Positions 1 to 15,429 of a DNA stretch of 64,000 nucleotides are shown one piece after another; position 1 is the stretch's first letter; every line of letters starts with the position of its first letter. The translations under genes and the position numbers were made by a program. This DNA is from Filosporella fistucella (lineage: Eukaryota; Ascomycota; Leotiomycetes; Helotiales): NCBI GenBank assembly GCA_030077755.1, contig JAQJZZ010000021.1, positions 1,116,001-1,180,000 of the forward strand, given 5' to 3'. The notes under the pieces are model-generated. The model was not told the DNA's origin. It made no database searches and saw only the letters and a program-made list of their open reading frames with translations.

Positions 1-1531
1 AAAGCTTTTCGGTTTAGGCAATCTCACTTCAGGCCTAATTTCTGGACAATGTTTTCAAATCCTGGCTGTTTCAGATCGGCTCTCAAATTCTCAATTAAAC
101 CCGTCATAAAGGTTTTCTCATTCAGAATAAGGAAGGATTTCACTTCCTTATCGAGTCCACATGCTTGTCTCTGTCGGTCGACCTTCACGTCGGCAGCTCT
201 TTTTATTCTCGGACGTTTTCCTAACAATACTTTTTCTCCATCCCTTTGCATCTCCTTGAATATCCATATTCCACGCCACCTCATCTCAACAGCAGCACTG
301 ATATATCAACTCTACATCTACACTCCATGATACCTCAATTCTTCAGCTGTCACAATTCTAGACTCGTCAGTGCCGACATCCGAGTCTGGGGACTTCTGGG
401 TAGCCGCACGCCACAACGGTCAAAGACGGTTACAAAACTAGACCGGCCGTCGAGGCACAGCAGAAACTAATCAACTATTGACGTCGCCGCCTCCAAGCCT
501 TCCATCGTGCGACTATCTCAGCTTCATAATCTCCTAATTCCATTCTATTCCGCACATACGAGTTTACGCCGTCGAGACAATAACTGGGTTCCACTATGGT
601 GCAAATATCGTCATCGGCCGGGGTCGACGGAAGCAAACGCCTCTTCCACACTTAGCTTGATCGAAGTCCCCTCCATCAAACTCTCTGCATTACCTTCCCA
701 CGATCCGATTGACTTTTCTGAGTAGTAGTAGGAGTAATATGCCTCAACACGTCAATTTCGAGTCGTGTTTAATCCACATCTACCTGGGCGTCTCCAAAAT
801 ATCACCGAGAAAGTGACCGTTGAAAACAGCTAGCTGATGATCAGATAACTGTCTGTTCCCACTGCCACCTATCCAGTAACCATCATTCGCTGATAGAAGC
901 ATAAATACTGGGCCTCACGTGCTGATTGCGGCTGATAAGCGGCTCAATGTCGGATCGGCTGGTACAAAGCTTCTTTTCCGTGCCGATGAAAAGATTGTTC
1001 TTACACAACAACGTCATCGATTCTACAACAACGCAAAAACTTGGATGCAGGAGACTGACACAGATTGCTAGTCCCTCTGACTGGGTATACCACCTTGGGG
1101 ACTCCGAATCTTCTCCAATCTGGGGCTTGGCGGGTTCAATGACTTATGTTTTGGCTTTGAATTTGGTGTGGGCTGGTATGTGCCACTTTCTTTGCCAAGG
1201 TAAGTGGTCATGATCTACCACATGATGGATATACCGGACTAGGGGTCTCTAGTTTGGCTTGGACAAACATCGTCACTGCTGGTCAGAGGCTTGCAAAGGC
1301 TTGCAATGCTTGCAAGTCTTGGAATTGGTTGGTAACAGATGTCCGGACAGAGGCGGGAGAGAGTAGTGACACCGCAAGTTACCGTTGAGAAGGTACAGTA
1401 GCTTGATACAAGGCAAGCAGATTACACTACGTCGTTCCCCACCATCTGCCATTGACGGTAGGTACATATATACGCAGCTCGGCCTGTGTCTCATAGTCTT
1501 CGTCTCCTAAGGTCCTACTTCTTACTACAAC
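1..1531. other. Left edge and upstream region of the hexose transporter
   Basis: No convincing gene is seen. Short open frames occur on both strands (for example 24-284 minus and 926-1213 plus), but none shows a recognisable domain or a splice-linked continuation. Around 1283-1320 the octamer GCTTGCAA recurs three times within about 35 bp; this could be a promoter element or chance. Confidence 0.5.
1467..1472 (+). promoter_or_regulatory. Possible TATA box of the hexose transporter gene
   Basis: TATATA lies about 60 bp upstream of the transporter start codon at 1532. The spacing fits a core promoter with a short 5' leader. This rests on consensus and position only. Confidence 0.3.
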
Positions 1532-3518
1532 ATGGCTATCACAGATTTCCTTCGGTCGAACCGTAAAGGTGACCACAGCAATGCATCAACAGCTGTCCCA
1601 TCACAAAACAACTCTCGACTTCCAACACCTACCGGCGCAGAGAAAACAGATTTCGAAAATGCTGAGAAGGGAAATGGAGGGAAGACAAGTGTCAAGGAGA
1701 TTCCTGTTACTTTCAGGACTATTATCATGACGATTCTAGTAGCAATGGGTGGATTTATCTTTGGTTATGACACTGGTCAAATTTCTGGCTTCCTGGAAAT
1801 GGAAGTTTTCCTTAGAATGTTTGGTGAACGGACCATAGATCTGGTTGCCCATCCTGGTGGATATTATTTCACTAACGTGAGATCGGGTTTGATTGTTGCT
1901 TTGGTATGTTCTCAAGTGCTATCCTGTCGCATACAGCGTCCTAACATTGCCAGCTTTCAATCGGTACTTTAATTGGCTGTCTCATCGCTGGACCTCTCGC
2001 GAATAAATATGGACGGAAATGGTGTATCCCCGTTTGGTGTATGGTTTTCAATATTGGTGTTGTCATTCAAATGGCTGTCGGAGACGGAATGTGGGTTGGA
2101 ATTGTCATGGGTAGATGGGTAGCAGGTCTTGGAGTTGGTGCACTTTCAGTGCTTGTCCCTCTGTACATGTCAGAGACATCTCCAGTCCCAGTCAGAGGAG
2201 CTGTAGTTTCGTAAGTACAGCTCTCACTCTGCCACAAAACTTACTAACCAATCAGTTGCTACCAACTTTTCATCACAATCGGTATCTTTACCGCAGATTG
2301 TATAAACTATGGCACCGAGTCCTTCACTTCCACAGCTTCATACCGTATTCCCATGGGAGTCGGATTCATCTGGTCTACGATCCTCGGAGTAGGAATAATC
2401 TTCCTTCCTGAATCTCCTCGTCACGACTGGAACCATGGCCGATCTGATCGAGCACGCACAACAATGTCTAAATTCTATGGTCTCGAGGAAACCCATCCTT
2501 TGATCCAAAACGAAACTGCAGAGATTGAGAAAGTGATGGAAGCCACCAAAGGAGATCATCCATGGTACGAAGCTGTCACTGGTCCACGAATGTTCTATCG
2601 TGTAGCACTGGCTATGTCGCTGCAAATGCTCCAGCAATTGACAGGAGCAAACTACTTCTTCTACTACGGAACAACAGTTTTTGCAGGCGTCGGTCTGAAA
2701 AACTCGTACGTCACTGCTATGATCTTAGGTGGTGTCAACGTTGGAGCCACATTCCTTGGTGTCTGGATGGCTAAACGTTGTCGTCGTCGTGAATCGCTAT
2801 ATATCGCTGCTCTCTGGCAATTCATGTGTTTCATGGTCTTTGCTTCGGTCGGCCAATTCCTCTTCAAAGGCGCATACGATCCAACGGCCGAGACTGAAAA
2901 CCATACTGCCAAGGTTGCCGGCACGGTCATGATTGTATTTGCATGTCTCTTCATCGTAGGGTTCGCTAGCACATGGGGTCCTCTTGTCTGGGCTTGTATT
3001 GGAGAAATGTTCCCATACCGATACCGAGCTGTGGGAATGGCATTTGCAACATCTGCCAATGTAAGTTTCTGGCCTACCAACATACAAAATGACATACTAA
3101 CTTCCAATAGTGGTTCTGGAACTTCATGCTCGCATTCTTCACCCCCTTCATAACAGGCGATATTTCATACGCCTACGGCTACGTCTTCGCAGGCTGTAAC
3201 TTAGCCGCCTTCTTCGTAGTTTACTTCTTCCTCATCGAATCCTCAGGCAAGACGCTCGAAGAAGTAGATGCCATGTATCTTCTCCACGTCCCACCCATAT
3301 CAAGTGGAAGCTTCGAATTCGATGAGAGTACTCGTGCTATGGTAGGAAACGATATCGGAACTGATAATATGAGACTTGAAGGACGAGGGCGAAGGAGAGC
3401 GAAGAAGCAGGAGGAGGGAGGAATGGGGGGTGTGGTTCAGGATGAGGGCATGACGCATGCGGTTGATGTTAGTGGGAGACATCCTGTGCAGAGTGCAGGT
3501 GGGAATGGCAGGTTGTAA
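1532..3518 (+). CDS. Hexose (monosaccharide) transporter, MFS sugar porter family
   Basis: Model: exons 1532-1903, 1954-2210, 2256-3060 and 3111-3518, all GT-AG, giving 613 residues. It should move hexoses across the plasma membrane by proton symport or facilitated diffusion. Residues 1-60 are a polar cytosolic tail. Helix 1 follows with GGFIFGYDTGQISG (about 73-86). The loop 2/3 signature reads NKYGRK (about 141-146). PESPR follows helix 6 (about 262). The helix 7 signature QQLTGANYFFYYGT is typical of fungal hexose carriers. The usual PETKG after helix 12 is changed to ESSGKTLEEVD. The long Gly/Arg-rich C-terminal tail of about 60 residues has no recognised domain. Length and motifs fit the HXT/RGT-like group; whether it transports or senses sugar cannot be decided from sequence. 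No metabolic gene for a specific sugar lies beside it. Confidence 0.93.
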
Positions 3519-5398
3519 GGGATGAGTGTATTGAGAGGAACTTTTAAGCATTTTTTTTGGCGTTGGGAGATGTATTATATACCAGAGTTCTTTATGAAAA
3601 GGCATTTATATCCTTATTTCAAGCTTCCAATTCTTAGTTGAACTATATGATACGAGTAGTGGATGACTAAACAATTAATTTGCTCAAGTCATAAAATAAT
3701 AAAGGAATAATTTATAAACAATGCTCATGATAAACTAAGCCATCCAGATCGCCCCATCCAACCCGTTCATCCCTCCACCTAACTCCCAAACCCGGCCCAA
3801 TTCATCTCATCCCATCCCAACATCTCCGGCTGAGAATATCCATCCTAAACACTCCCGTTCGGGAAAATCATCCGTTTCGCCGAGAGCGTTTGAGAGCTTG
3901 TGCGTTGCGTTTGGTAGGATGAAGTAGGTAGAAGGACAGGCACGGATGTGGATACGGGTACAGCACGGTTGAAAAAAACAAGAAACGCTGGGGGGAGCGG
4001 AAGAAAGGGTATGAGAGGATACAAGAGGATCAGATTTTTTCTTATTGTGGTTGTGATGTGGGAATAGTGAGAGAGAAAGGAAAGGATTGTGATTTGGTTT
4101 CTGTATTTGCGAGGAGGAAGGTAGGTAGGTAGTCATCTGAATATTTTTATAGTTCAATTTTCGGTTTGGAGAAGGGTTGATTATTCAGTGCTTCAGAAGG
4201 TGAGGAATGTAGATATTGGAAATTGATTGTTCGACTTTGATATTTGTGAATTGAAATTGAGATTTCTCATTCAATATTTTGTGCTTTATGACGAATTCGA
4301 TATCATTTCCATTTCATCCTATCAATCTGCAGCTTACGAAGTATAGTCACTTGTTCCCGAATTCCCTTTCCTTTCCTCCTACGTCCAAACCAAACACCAC
4401 ATTTGCTATACAAGCAAGAATCAACAAAGAAGCTCAGTGCACGAGAGCAGCCGTTTCAGCTTCCCCCATGCGATTTGCGCGTTTTGGACTCGCTTGTTGA
4501 ATTTTTTGGGTGAGGTTTGGGCAGGAATAGAGTTTGGTATTTGAAACGGCGTGTGTGCGATGTGAGGGAGTGGCATTTATCTGCTGAGGCTAAAGGGAAT
4601 CTATGTAGGAGGTGAGGTTTTTCAAGGAGAGAGTGAAAAGGGGATGCGCTTTTGAGTTATTGGGAAATTGGTTGCGAGGAGGAAGTATTGGGGTAGGAAT
4701 TGTAAGTGGAGGAGTTGAGGTTATAGTGGAAGAAAAGCAGACGAAAATAATTAGTTAGCACCACCAAGAAATCTTAACCCACTCAAGCATTCCCCAAGCC
4801 TAAACCTACACCTCCCACCATCCCCCTTCCGTCACCTCATCCGAGACAAAAGCTTCATGCACATCAATCACCCCCCCAAAAACCTTCTTCACCATCCATA
4901 CCCGCGCAAAACTCTCGCGGGGTAGCGAGTGTCCGGCTCTAAAGCCCTTCTTACCTCATCTTATACCATCTTATTATTGGGAGTAAAGGAAACAAGATTC
5001 TTAGGATGACGCTAGGAAACATTTTGACTTCTCTCTAAACGCTGTGCTCAACCTGTTCCGTCACGGAATGGGAACTTTATTGTGCATTTTATGCGGGTGT
5101 GAACTCTGTCTAGTTATGTTCTTGTTTTGCTGTACTTGGAATACAATATACATAAGCCCCATCTCATGTCTTCTTTCTGATAGTTGTTGAAGTAGATAGG
5201 TCGATCCAATCATTCTTTCCTTTCCGTCAGGTCTTACTTACTTATAACGCTTCGGTCCAGAGAACGGAGATATAATACTTTCTTTCTAATATCTTTCTTT
5301 ACCCTCACTATACCATCCAAATTAGCATCAAGCAGAAGCAGGCTTCCTCTACTTATTCATTATCCATCGATATCACATTATCAAATTAAATCATCAAA
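3519..5398. other. Intergenic region between hexose transporter and secreted protein
   Basis: Nothing is recognised apart from purine-rich and pyrimidine-rich stretches typical of fungal 3' and 5' flanks. The pyrimidine-rich run at about 5200-5350 probably belongs to the promoter and leader of the gene at 5399. Confidence 0.5.
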
Positions 5399-6242
5399 AT
5401 GCAATACTCAACTCTCATACTCGCTCTCGGTCTCTCGACCTCTCTCGTTCTCGCTGCTCCAGCACCATCTCTAATCGTCCTCACAAACACCGGTACATCA
5501 ACTACCTCCAACGCCGCCTCTGCCGCCGAACCTCTCGCCGCCCCAGCAGCCTCCTCCTCAACCAAGCCTTCCTCAGGCTCAGGCGGTTCCTCCTCCTCTA
5601 ACTCCTCCACCACCGCCGCAGGAGGTGCCTGTTCCTCCTCCGTCACGGCTCTCGCAGCAGGAATATCCTCCAACATCGCTGATCAAAACAACGAGCTCAC
5701 GACTGTAACTGCCCTAGGAAATGTACTGGCGCAGGTACCGATGGATATGACGCTGTATGCAGCTACACAGAGTAGTCTTATGGGATTCGTGGTAAAGGGC
5801 ATTACGATCAGAGAGAATAATCAGAAGATTGCCCCAGCGGGCAATGCGGCGATTGCTGGACTGGCGATTGTGGCGATGGCGCAGAAGGAGGAGTTGAATC
5901 TTACAATGTCGTTGGCGGTTGGTGCTAGTGGGTATGTATCTCTCATCTCATCTCTTCTCGGTTTGCTGGTGTCATGTTTTCTGTCGCTTTTCATACTTAC
6001 TACCTTCCTGATACACTCCATAACCTTCTTCCTTCAATCTGATGTTATGTATGAAAGACCACACTCTAACACACCGTAGAACCATCGACCCCACAGCAGC
6101 CAACGCAACAGTCGAAACCCTCAAGAAAGACTTCGCAGGCGGCATCGTGCAAAACATGAAGAACCTAGCAGCTGCAACGGGAAACTGTACCGTAGCCGCT
6201 GGGGCAGCATCTACTGCACCAGCGAAAGTTGTTGTGCGTTGA
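5399..6242 (+). CDS. Small secreted Ser/Thr/Ala-rich protein, function unknown
   Basis: Two exons, 5399-5931 and 6080-6242, joined by a GT-AG intron (GTATGT...GTAG), give 231 residues. Residues 1-19 form a clear signal peptide ending in VLAAPAP. A low-complexity Ser/Ala/Gly/Thr segment follows (about 35-80), likely O-glycosylated, and then an alpha-helical Ala-rich region with two NxT sites. Only two cysteines are present, in GGACSSS and GNCTV, so one disulfide could bridge the folded part. No GPI-attachment tail is visible. It could be a cell-wall or surface-binding protein or an effector-like protein; nothing identifies a family. The ATG is preceded by ATCAAA, a normal fungal start context. 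Reading straight through the intron gives a hydrophobic tail and an early stop, so splicing is strongly preferred. Confidence 0.8.
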
Positions 6243-7110
6243 ACATTCGTTTTATAGTTCTTACTTTCCTTAAGATTTCTTGGTTGGGGTAGGCAGAGGT
6301 GATGCTGGGCATCGTTGGGGTTAGGAAAGAGGGGGGGAAGAGGGGAGCATGTGTTTGTATATATTTTTGATGATAACGAAATAGGTTTGGGAGTAAAAAC
6401 AATAGATGGGAGTTTCTTTTGTGAGTGGTTCATGGTATGTGGTGTAATGTTATATGTAAACATGTTTTACAGAATTATCCAACGGCTTCATCATGAAACT
6501 GCTTGGTTATTTTTGATCAACAATTGCCGCCTTGATTTCTCAGGTAGAGCGTTAGAGTAAGGAGTGGGAAAAATACAAACCATCACTTTGGGAGGCGGAA
6601 ATAGAGATCCTAGAAATAGAGGTTACGAGAATGCAGAGACTGGCTAAAGTGTGGGGGAGTCCGAGGTGTTGAGTTCAGGATTTATGGACATATAGGAGTG
6701 ATAAGTGCGCAAGTGGATAGAAAAATAAGCAGGGCAAAACGTATATTCACCCGAAGGGAAACATAAATAATTATAACTAAGATATGTAATTTGCTTTCCA
6801 AAGCACAGATATATGCAAATATATAAACAGATGTATACACACTTTCTGCTACTATGCCTATACCAAGGCTGCTGTACTATTCCCAGATCTTTCCCAAGAT
6901 CCTGTCATCCGATTCCTAGGTATTCTTATCCAACCAAGAGATCCTCTCTTTTCCAACCGGGTTTTCCTACCCCAAAAAACGCCTGTAAATGCCGCTAAAT
7001 CCATTCCGATCCAAGATCCTTCCCGGGTCTCGAAACCTGATAAAATACAAAAACAAAGGGAACATAAATACAAATCTGCTAACATGAGATATTCTCAATG
7101 ACCCTTCAGC
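6243..7110. other. Convergent 3' region
   Basis: This lies between two converging genes and holds their 3' untranslated regions. No gene or repeat is recognised. Confidence 0.5.
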
Positions 7111-9845
7111 TCAAGGACTCAAAGGAAGACTCTTGATACTACCCAGACTTCCCCGTTCCCTATGTTCCACAAACCCAGCTTCCTGACTATCCCTCCCCTT
7201 CGGCCCCTTAATCTTCTCAAACATAACGCTAAACCTTCTACTCAGCCTTCTGATCGGCGTTTCAGGCCTCTCGTCATCTTCCAGATCAGAATTGGGAAGA
7301 CCTGGTGCTGAGTAAGGTTGAGCCAGATATTTAGCTTTAGGTACAAAGGTAAGGTAGATAGGATATAGGACTCCCAATGCGAAGAGAGCGACGACAACGC
7401 AATAGCTGTACGAGACTGTCTTATGGTTGAGTCGTTGGACGGCGAGCATAATGAAGGGGAAGACTGCGCCGCCTGAGGCGGAGGCTGTTAGGAGTGCTGC
7501 AGCTGTTTTGGTGCGGCGGCCCATGCCTCGTAATCCTAATGCGAAAACGAGAGGCCAGATTGGGCCTTCAAAGAAAAAGAATATTAGTGCTGGGCCGGCG
7601 ATACCGTTGGCGGATATATTGAGAGACATGGTGAGGATTATGAAGAGTAGAGAGCCGGAATATGCTATTAGGAGTAGTAGCCGAGGTGGGATGATCAGAC
7701 AGAGAGCTGCGAAGAGGAAACGTCCGAGTGTGAAGGTTGTGTGGCCGACTAGTGAGTAGTTGTTTACCGTCAAAGTGAGATTTTGATTTGGACCGCGTGA
7801 GGTGAGGAGAGCGCCGAACCAGACAGACATGCTTTCTTGTCCTGCTACATAGCAGAATTGCGCGAAGACTGCAAGAGAGAGGGTGGTGTATATAAGTGGT
7901 AATCTGGAAGAGAAAACTGTTTGAGATCGATAAATGCCTTGATCTTCAGATTGCATTTGTAAATCCGTGTCGCTGGCTTCGGGGAGAGGCATGTAATAGA
8001 AGAATAGAGCTAGGATAACGGTGAAGAGTGCAACGGCTAGATATGTCCATTGCACGTCAATAAGACCAATCTTATTGCCAACTCGTCCGAATAAAACTTT
8101 CTCAGCAAGCAGATTGCTCAAAACACTTCCTGTGCCTTGCACACTTTGAGCCAGCAAGAGTCTGAACTCAGCGTGTTTGCTTGCTCCACAGAGAGCAAGG
8201 AATGGGTTTGCTGCTGTTTCCAACACCGCGAGACCGAATCCGACGACGAAGTTGGAGATGATGAAGCCGGGAAATGAGGAGAGGACTGCAGAGGGCCAGA
8301 ACATGAGGGTGCCTGTTCCGTAGATACAGAGACCGGTTATGAAAGTTGCTTTGAATCCGCCTTTCCGAAGAACCCATTGTCCGACTGTTAGAGCACCAAA
8401 GAAATAGGCTCCAAAATATGCGGATGAGAGACCAAGTGTTTGGCTTACACTCTCACCAGCCACTTTTGCGATTTGGTTATTCAGGGTATTAAGCAACCCG
8501 TACGAGAATCCCCATAGGAAGAAGAGAATCGTAACCAGGGTACAGTACTTGAAGCTCTCTTTTCCTCTCGTCTTGAGCATGCTTTTTGGTCGGCGCATGT
8601 TGACAAATCCGAAATAAACTGTATTGTCTGTTTGATGTGTACGCGCTGTCTGCGTACGATTAATGGATCCAGGGTCCATTCCTGGCATGGTGAGGAAATC
8701 CATCATATCCATTTCAGCTTCCTGACCTCCCCCATGCTGAGCTGGAGGTAGAGCGGGAATGGGTTCTGCGATGGGAGACATGCGATGAGATGGTTCATTA
8801 GTACGTCCATCATTTTCATTTCCGGCCTGAGATCCAGATGATGCTGTTTTATCTGTTGCAGTACCAGATCTTGAACGATCTGTAATCATAGATGGTAAGA
8901 TGCGTTTGATGAGTGGTTTGAGAGTTGGAACACAGGCACAAACAATGCCTACATTCACTTCCACAGCTGACCACATCAATGCTGTACTAGCATTCCAAGC
9001 GAAATCCGTTCCTGTTCCAAGCTGGGCGTGGGTAGCAACCTGATTATCAACTGCTTGTTGCAGATAATATATCCTAACCACATCGACAATTGTGACGAAA
9101 ATACCCAATGCAAATGTTCCCACCAAAACGGCCTTTTGTCTTTGTGGTAGTCGCATTCCAGTGAGGACTGGAATTGGGAGAATCAATATCGCAAGATCGG
9201 TAATTATATTGACGGGTGCTGAACATAGGAAAATTGTAACGATAGACAGACATTTCGGATCAACCTGTGTGGGGTCCCATGCTGCAGATGTAGGACTGCA
9301 TTGAAAGACATTTAGGAATGTGAGGACCAATCCAGCGATATTAACGATAGCAAGTGTAATGTAGGAAGCGACTCGAAGAAGCAATTGTGTGTTTTTCGAC
9401 ATACGGAGGTAGAATATGAGAATTGAAGTTTTGGTGGCCATCAAAGTCGGGTTCTACTACCAGTCAGTATATTATTCTCCAAGTCGCACAAAGAGGGGCA
9501 CCTACATAAAGAATAGTGAACGCATATTCGCTCTTCCGCAAATCAGGTAACCAACTATTCTTAATATCCTCATCTCTTCTCCCAAGCCCTTTAGAAGTGC
9601 CATAACAAATCGAGAACGACAACCCAAAAGCAAGTACCTATTCACATCAGTCTCTGCCCTTCAACCCACTTCGGGAAACATACCCAAGCCAAAATAATCA
9701 CCCAGTCATCTGCCGTCCTACTTCTCAAAACCCCAAATCGGCTCACCAACCTCGCAATCACAAATACAGTCGCAAGTACAAAGGTCGTCGTCGTAACGAC
9801 AAACACGGCTTGCCCGCGCGAATCATGGCTATTGATATCCGCCAT
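7111..9845 (-). CDS. Fusion of a Pth11-type rhodopsin-like 7TM domain with a fucose-permease-type MFS transporter
   Basis: Model on the minus strand: exons 9684-9845, 9506-9637 and 7111-9453, giving 878 residues. Residues 1 to about 284 form a seven-helix fungal rhodopsin-like domain of the Pth11 type: TADDWVIILAW near helix 2, ATKTSILIFYLRM in helix 3, the AAWDP...KCL loop, and the hallmark EVNVGIVCACVPTLKPL in helix 7. No CFEM domain precedes it. A polar linker (about 285-395) contains FGFVNMRRPKSML. Residues about 400-820 are a twelve-helix MFS domain of the FHS/fucose permease type (FFLWGFSYGLLNTLNNQ; ETAANPFLALCG). A charged tail closes the protein. Both domains and the linker lie in one uninterrupted exon of 2343 bp, so the join is not created by splicing. 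This suggests a sensor coupled to a sugar carrier (a transceptor-like protein); that function is inference. Confidence 0.88.
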
Positions 9846-12689
9846 CGCAAATATATTCTCCTAGTCAACTACCATTCGGCGAATATGTCATGGTTGTCTT
9901 CTATTCCAAGCACTCATTATCATATGATCTGCCTTTCGTTTCCTTGCCTCAAAAGAATATCTCCGCACAGATATCTTGTTCGTCTCGCAATCGGGAGTGG
10001 CGCTTTCTAAGAAATCTTCGAGGGATTTGTAAACGTTATTCTGCCTCTTCCGGAACCGTTCAAAGTCAATTTCTCTGATCCTCTTTTGCTATTCCCGCTG
10101 TTGGCGAAAAGAAGAGGCTGTTTGTCTGAAATAGGGCGATGAGACTCGCGCACACGTCTCGGGTTCGTCCGTGATTCGTCTCGAGTCCGTCGAGTCTAGA
10201 CGTTTTCTGACCGTTCCCTCTCGCCTTTATATCGCTCCACAATACAGTACGAACCACAGAGCTGGTCCACAGTTAATATGTCTGAGATGTATGTCTTGTA
10301 TTGATTCCTGACGATTCGGAGAGGGTAGGGAGCGAGGAAGCAGAAATCAACGATCCTATTCTTCCCTGTCTGCCACTAAGTTGCAGATTACACTATGAAT
10401 ACACTAACTATGTTCACTAACTCTACAAAGTTAACCACGCAGCCCAGACGGCCTGTCTGCCCAACCCCAACGCACGGTAGTGACCCATCCAGCCGTGTGT
10501 GTTGTGCACTATGAACCGCCTCCATCCATAAGGCGGCTTTCTCTCCAGTGTTCAAAACCCGGGGCAGCCAATGCGGCCACCGTTCCAATTTTTCCCGCTG
10601 AACTTCGCTCAAAAGCAAGTTTCCCCTCCAAAAAAAAAAGACCCAATTCGCCAATTCCCTCCCTCTTTTTCTCTCCCCATATCACATCATATCATATCTC
10701 AATTCCACATATAATCCAGATACCAATTTATTCCTCTACACAAAAGTTGGCCATCCTGCTATTCTGACATAAACTTCTACAAGGCCCTCATCCCCATTTC
10801 CGGCGATCAGCGAGTCCCCCTGTGAAAATGACGTCCCGACGCATGATTGACTCGTGCATTTTCCGTTCCCTCGGCCTATCAGGTAAGGAGAGAGACCCGT
10901 CCGAATGGTTGGGATCGCTGTGCCGTGTGAGGATTGCCTGGAGGGCGATTTTTGTGGGGGAAGGGAGTTTTTGTCGGCTGGGTTACGGGATGGGGTTAGA
11001 TGGGCATGAGTAAGGTGATTTTTGGTGTTCTTTAATAGGAGAGAGTTTATTTGAAGGAGATGAAGATGTTTGGGGATTTAAGGTTGAGGTTGAGGTTTGA
11101 GGATACTGATGTAGAGTGATTTGGTTTTATGAAGGAGATGACTTGTTTATGTTCTTAAGCGTAGGAAATTACTTTCTTTTACTCTCCCTTCTCCTTCTTT
11201 CTTCCCTTTATTCATCACACCTCAAGCACCACTCCTCAACCAGCAAGAGTTAAATATATACACTCAAACAAGGTTCAACAACAATACTAATCCTCCCACT
11301 TACACCTTAGCACTTTATGCGAACATCCCCACCATCTCTCCTCCCGTCCCTTCTCCCTGCCTTTTTCCTCCCCGTGCCTTCACATCATACATCACTTTGA
11401 TCACAACCAACCTTTCCTCCAAATCCTCTCACAACCCAAATCCTCCAAGCCCTCACAAATCCACCCTCGTAAAAGTGGCGTCAACCCTCCTCCCCCCCAC
11501 CCACCACTCCACCCCGCAGCCAGACACAAAACTCAGCTTCTTCACCCGAGCCACCTCGCATCGTCTGCACTTGTGGCGTTCATCCTCCGTAAGTTTGTCT
11601 ACCGCCTACTGCCGATACAGAGAAAGAGGGGAAGAGGAAGAGTAGTCGGTCCGATATTTCTAGGTAGGTGGGTTGAAAGTGTAAGTGTAAGTGTCACATG
11701 CCTTTGAATCTAATTAATATTCTGTATATTTCGAGTATACTTTCTTTTGCGAGAACGGTGAAGAGGAACGGTGAGTCCTTGTGGTAAGGAGAGTGGCAAA
11801 AGTGGAGATACTACCTATCTACGAGGATAGTATGAGGAAATAAAGTATCACATGACCCATTTCAATCTTCGCAACACAACCCCAATAAAATCTAGAATGA
11901 GGGGTTCTACGTAGTAACCCGGATTTCACAAGAAATAGGTTAGTCTTCTCCATAAGCCCCCTCTAGTCATATCCCTACCTCTTCTCCCCCCAGTCCTTGT
12001 GGCGTTTCTGGGGAGGGAGGGGAAAGAAGGGAAAATGGAGCGTGCATGTAGTATGTATCAATTCGACAGAGAGTACAAAGAGTGGCTTTGATATATGCCT
12101 GTATAGATCAGGAAAAGAAGATGGAAAATTTTGACGTGAGGGAGGTGGATTCAAGGAGAGTAAGGGAATTTAGAGAGGGTATTTGTGGGGAAGAGAGAGT
12201 GGAGAGAATTTCTCCGGGAGAGGAAGGGTTGGAGGGGAGTTGTAGAGTGTTGGGGGAAGGACTTGGTGGAGGCGAGATGAGTTACCGGAATGCGATTTCT
12301 GAGCTGCGAGTAGAGTGAAATTGAGAATTGATCAAGACACATAATTATAGTCATCGAAATCACAAATAGCCGTCAAGTTAATAAGTCTCAAATATCATGT
12401 TCGAAAATATGTTTTATACAATATAAACAGCTTTAAAATAACGGGCACCCGACGCCCAGCGCTGCGTCCAGCAGTTAAATGATTCCCGCTCGATATCCAG
12501 TTCATTCCCAGATATTCAGTTATTCGTAGATATAAGATAGATGCTTCCGTTCCCTCCCTTTCATTCCGCGATCCAATTCCAGTTCCAATTCCATAGAGAG
12601 ACCAAGAAACTCCAAGCTCCACGAAAATATGCAAATGATACCGCTCTCCTCCATGCTACAACCACTTTTTGAATCCCCCAAAATATAAC
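9846..12689. other. Intergenic region upstream of the fusion gene
   Basis: About 2.8 kb without a supported gene. It contains homopurine and homopyrimidine runs (for example 10625-10720 and 11330-11480) and a short A tract near 10628. The part next to 9845 is the promoter of the fusion gene, and the part next to 12690 is the 3' flank of the transcription factor. Confidence 0.45.

Positions 12690-15429
<2,740 letters not shown>

Noticed and set aside
24..284. Open frame of 86 residues at the left edge, minus strand
   Set aside because: Too short, no motif, and no acceptor or donor that links it to a longer model within the window.
7111..9845. The fusion gene as two separate genes wrongly joined
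   Set aside because: The last rhodopsin helices, the linker and the MFS domain share one exon with no stop codon, so no splice choice is needed to join them.
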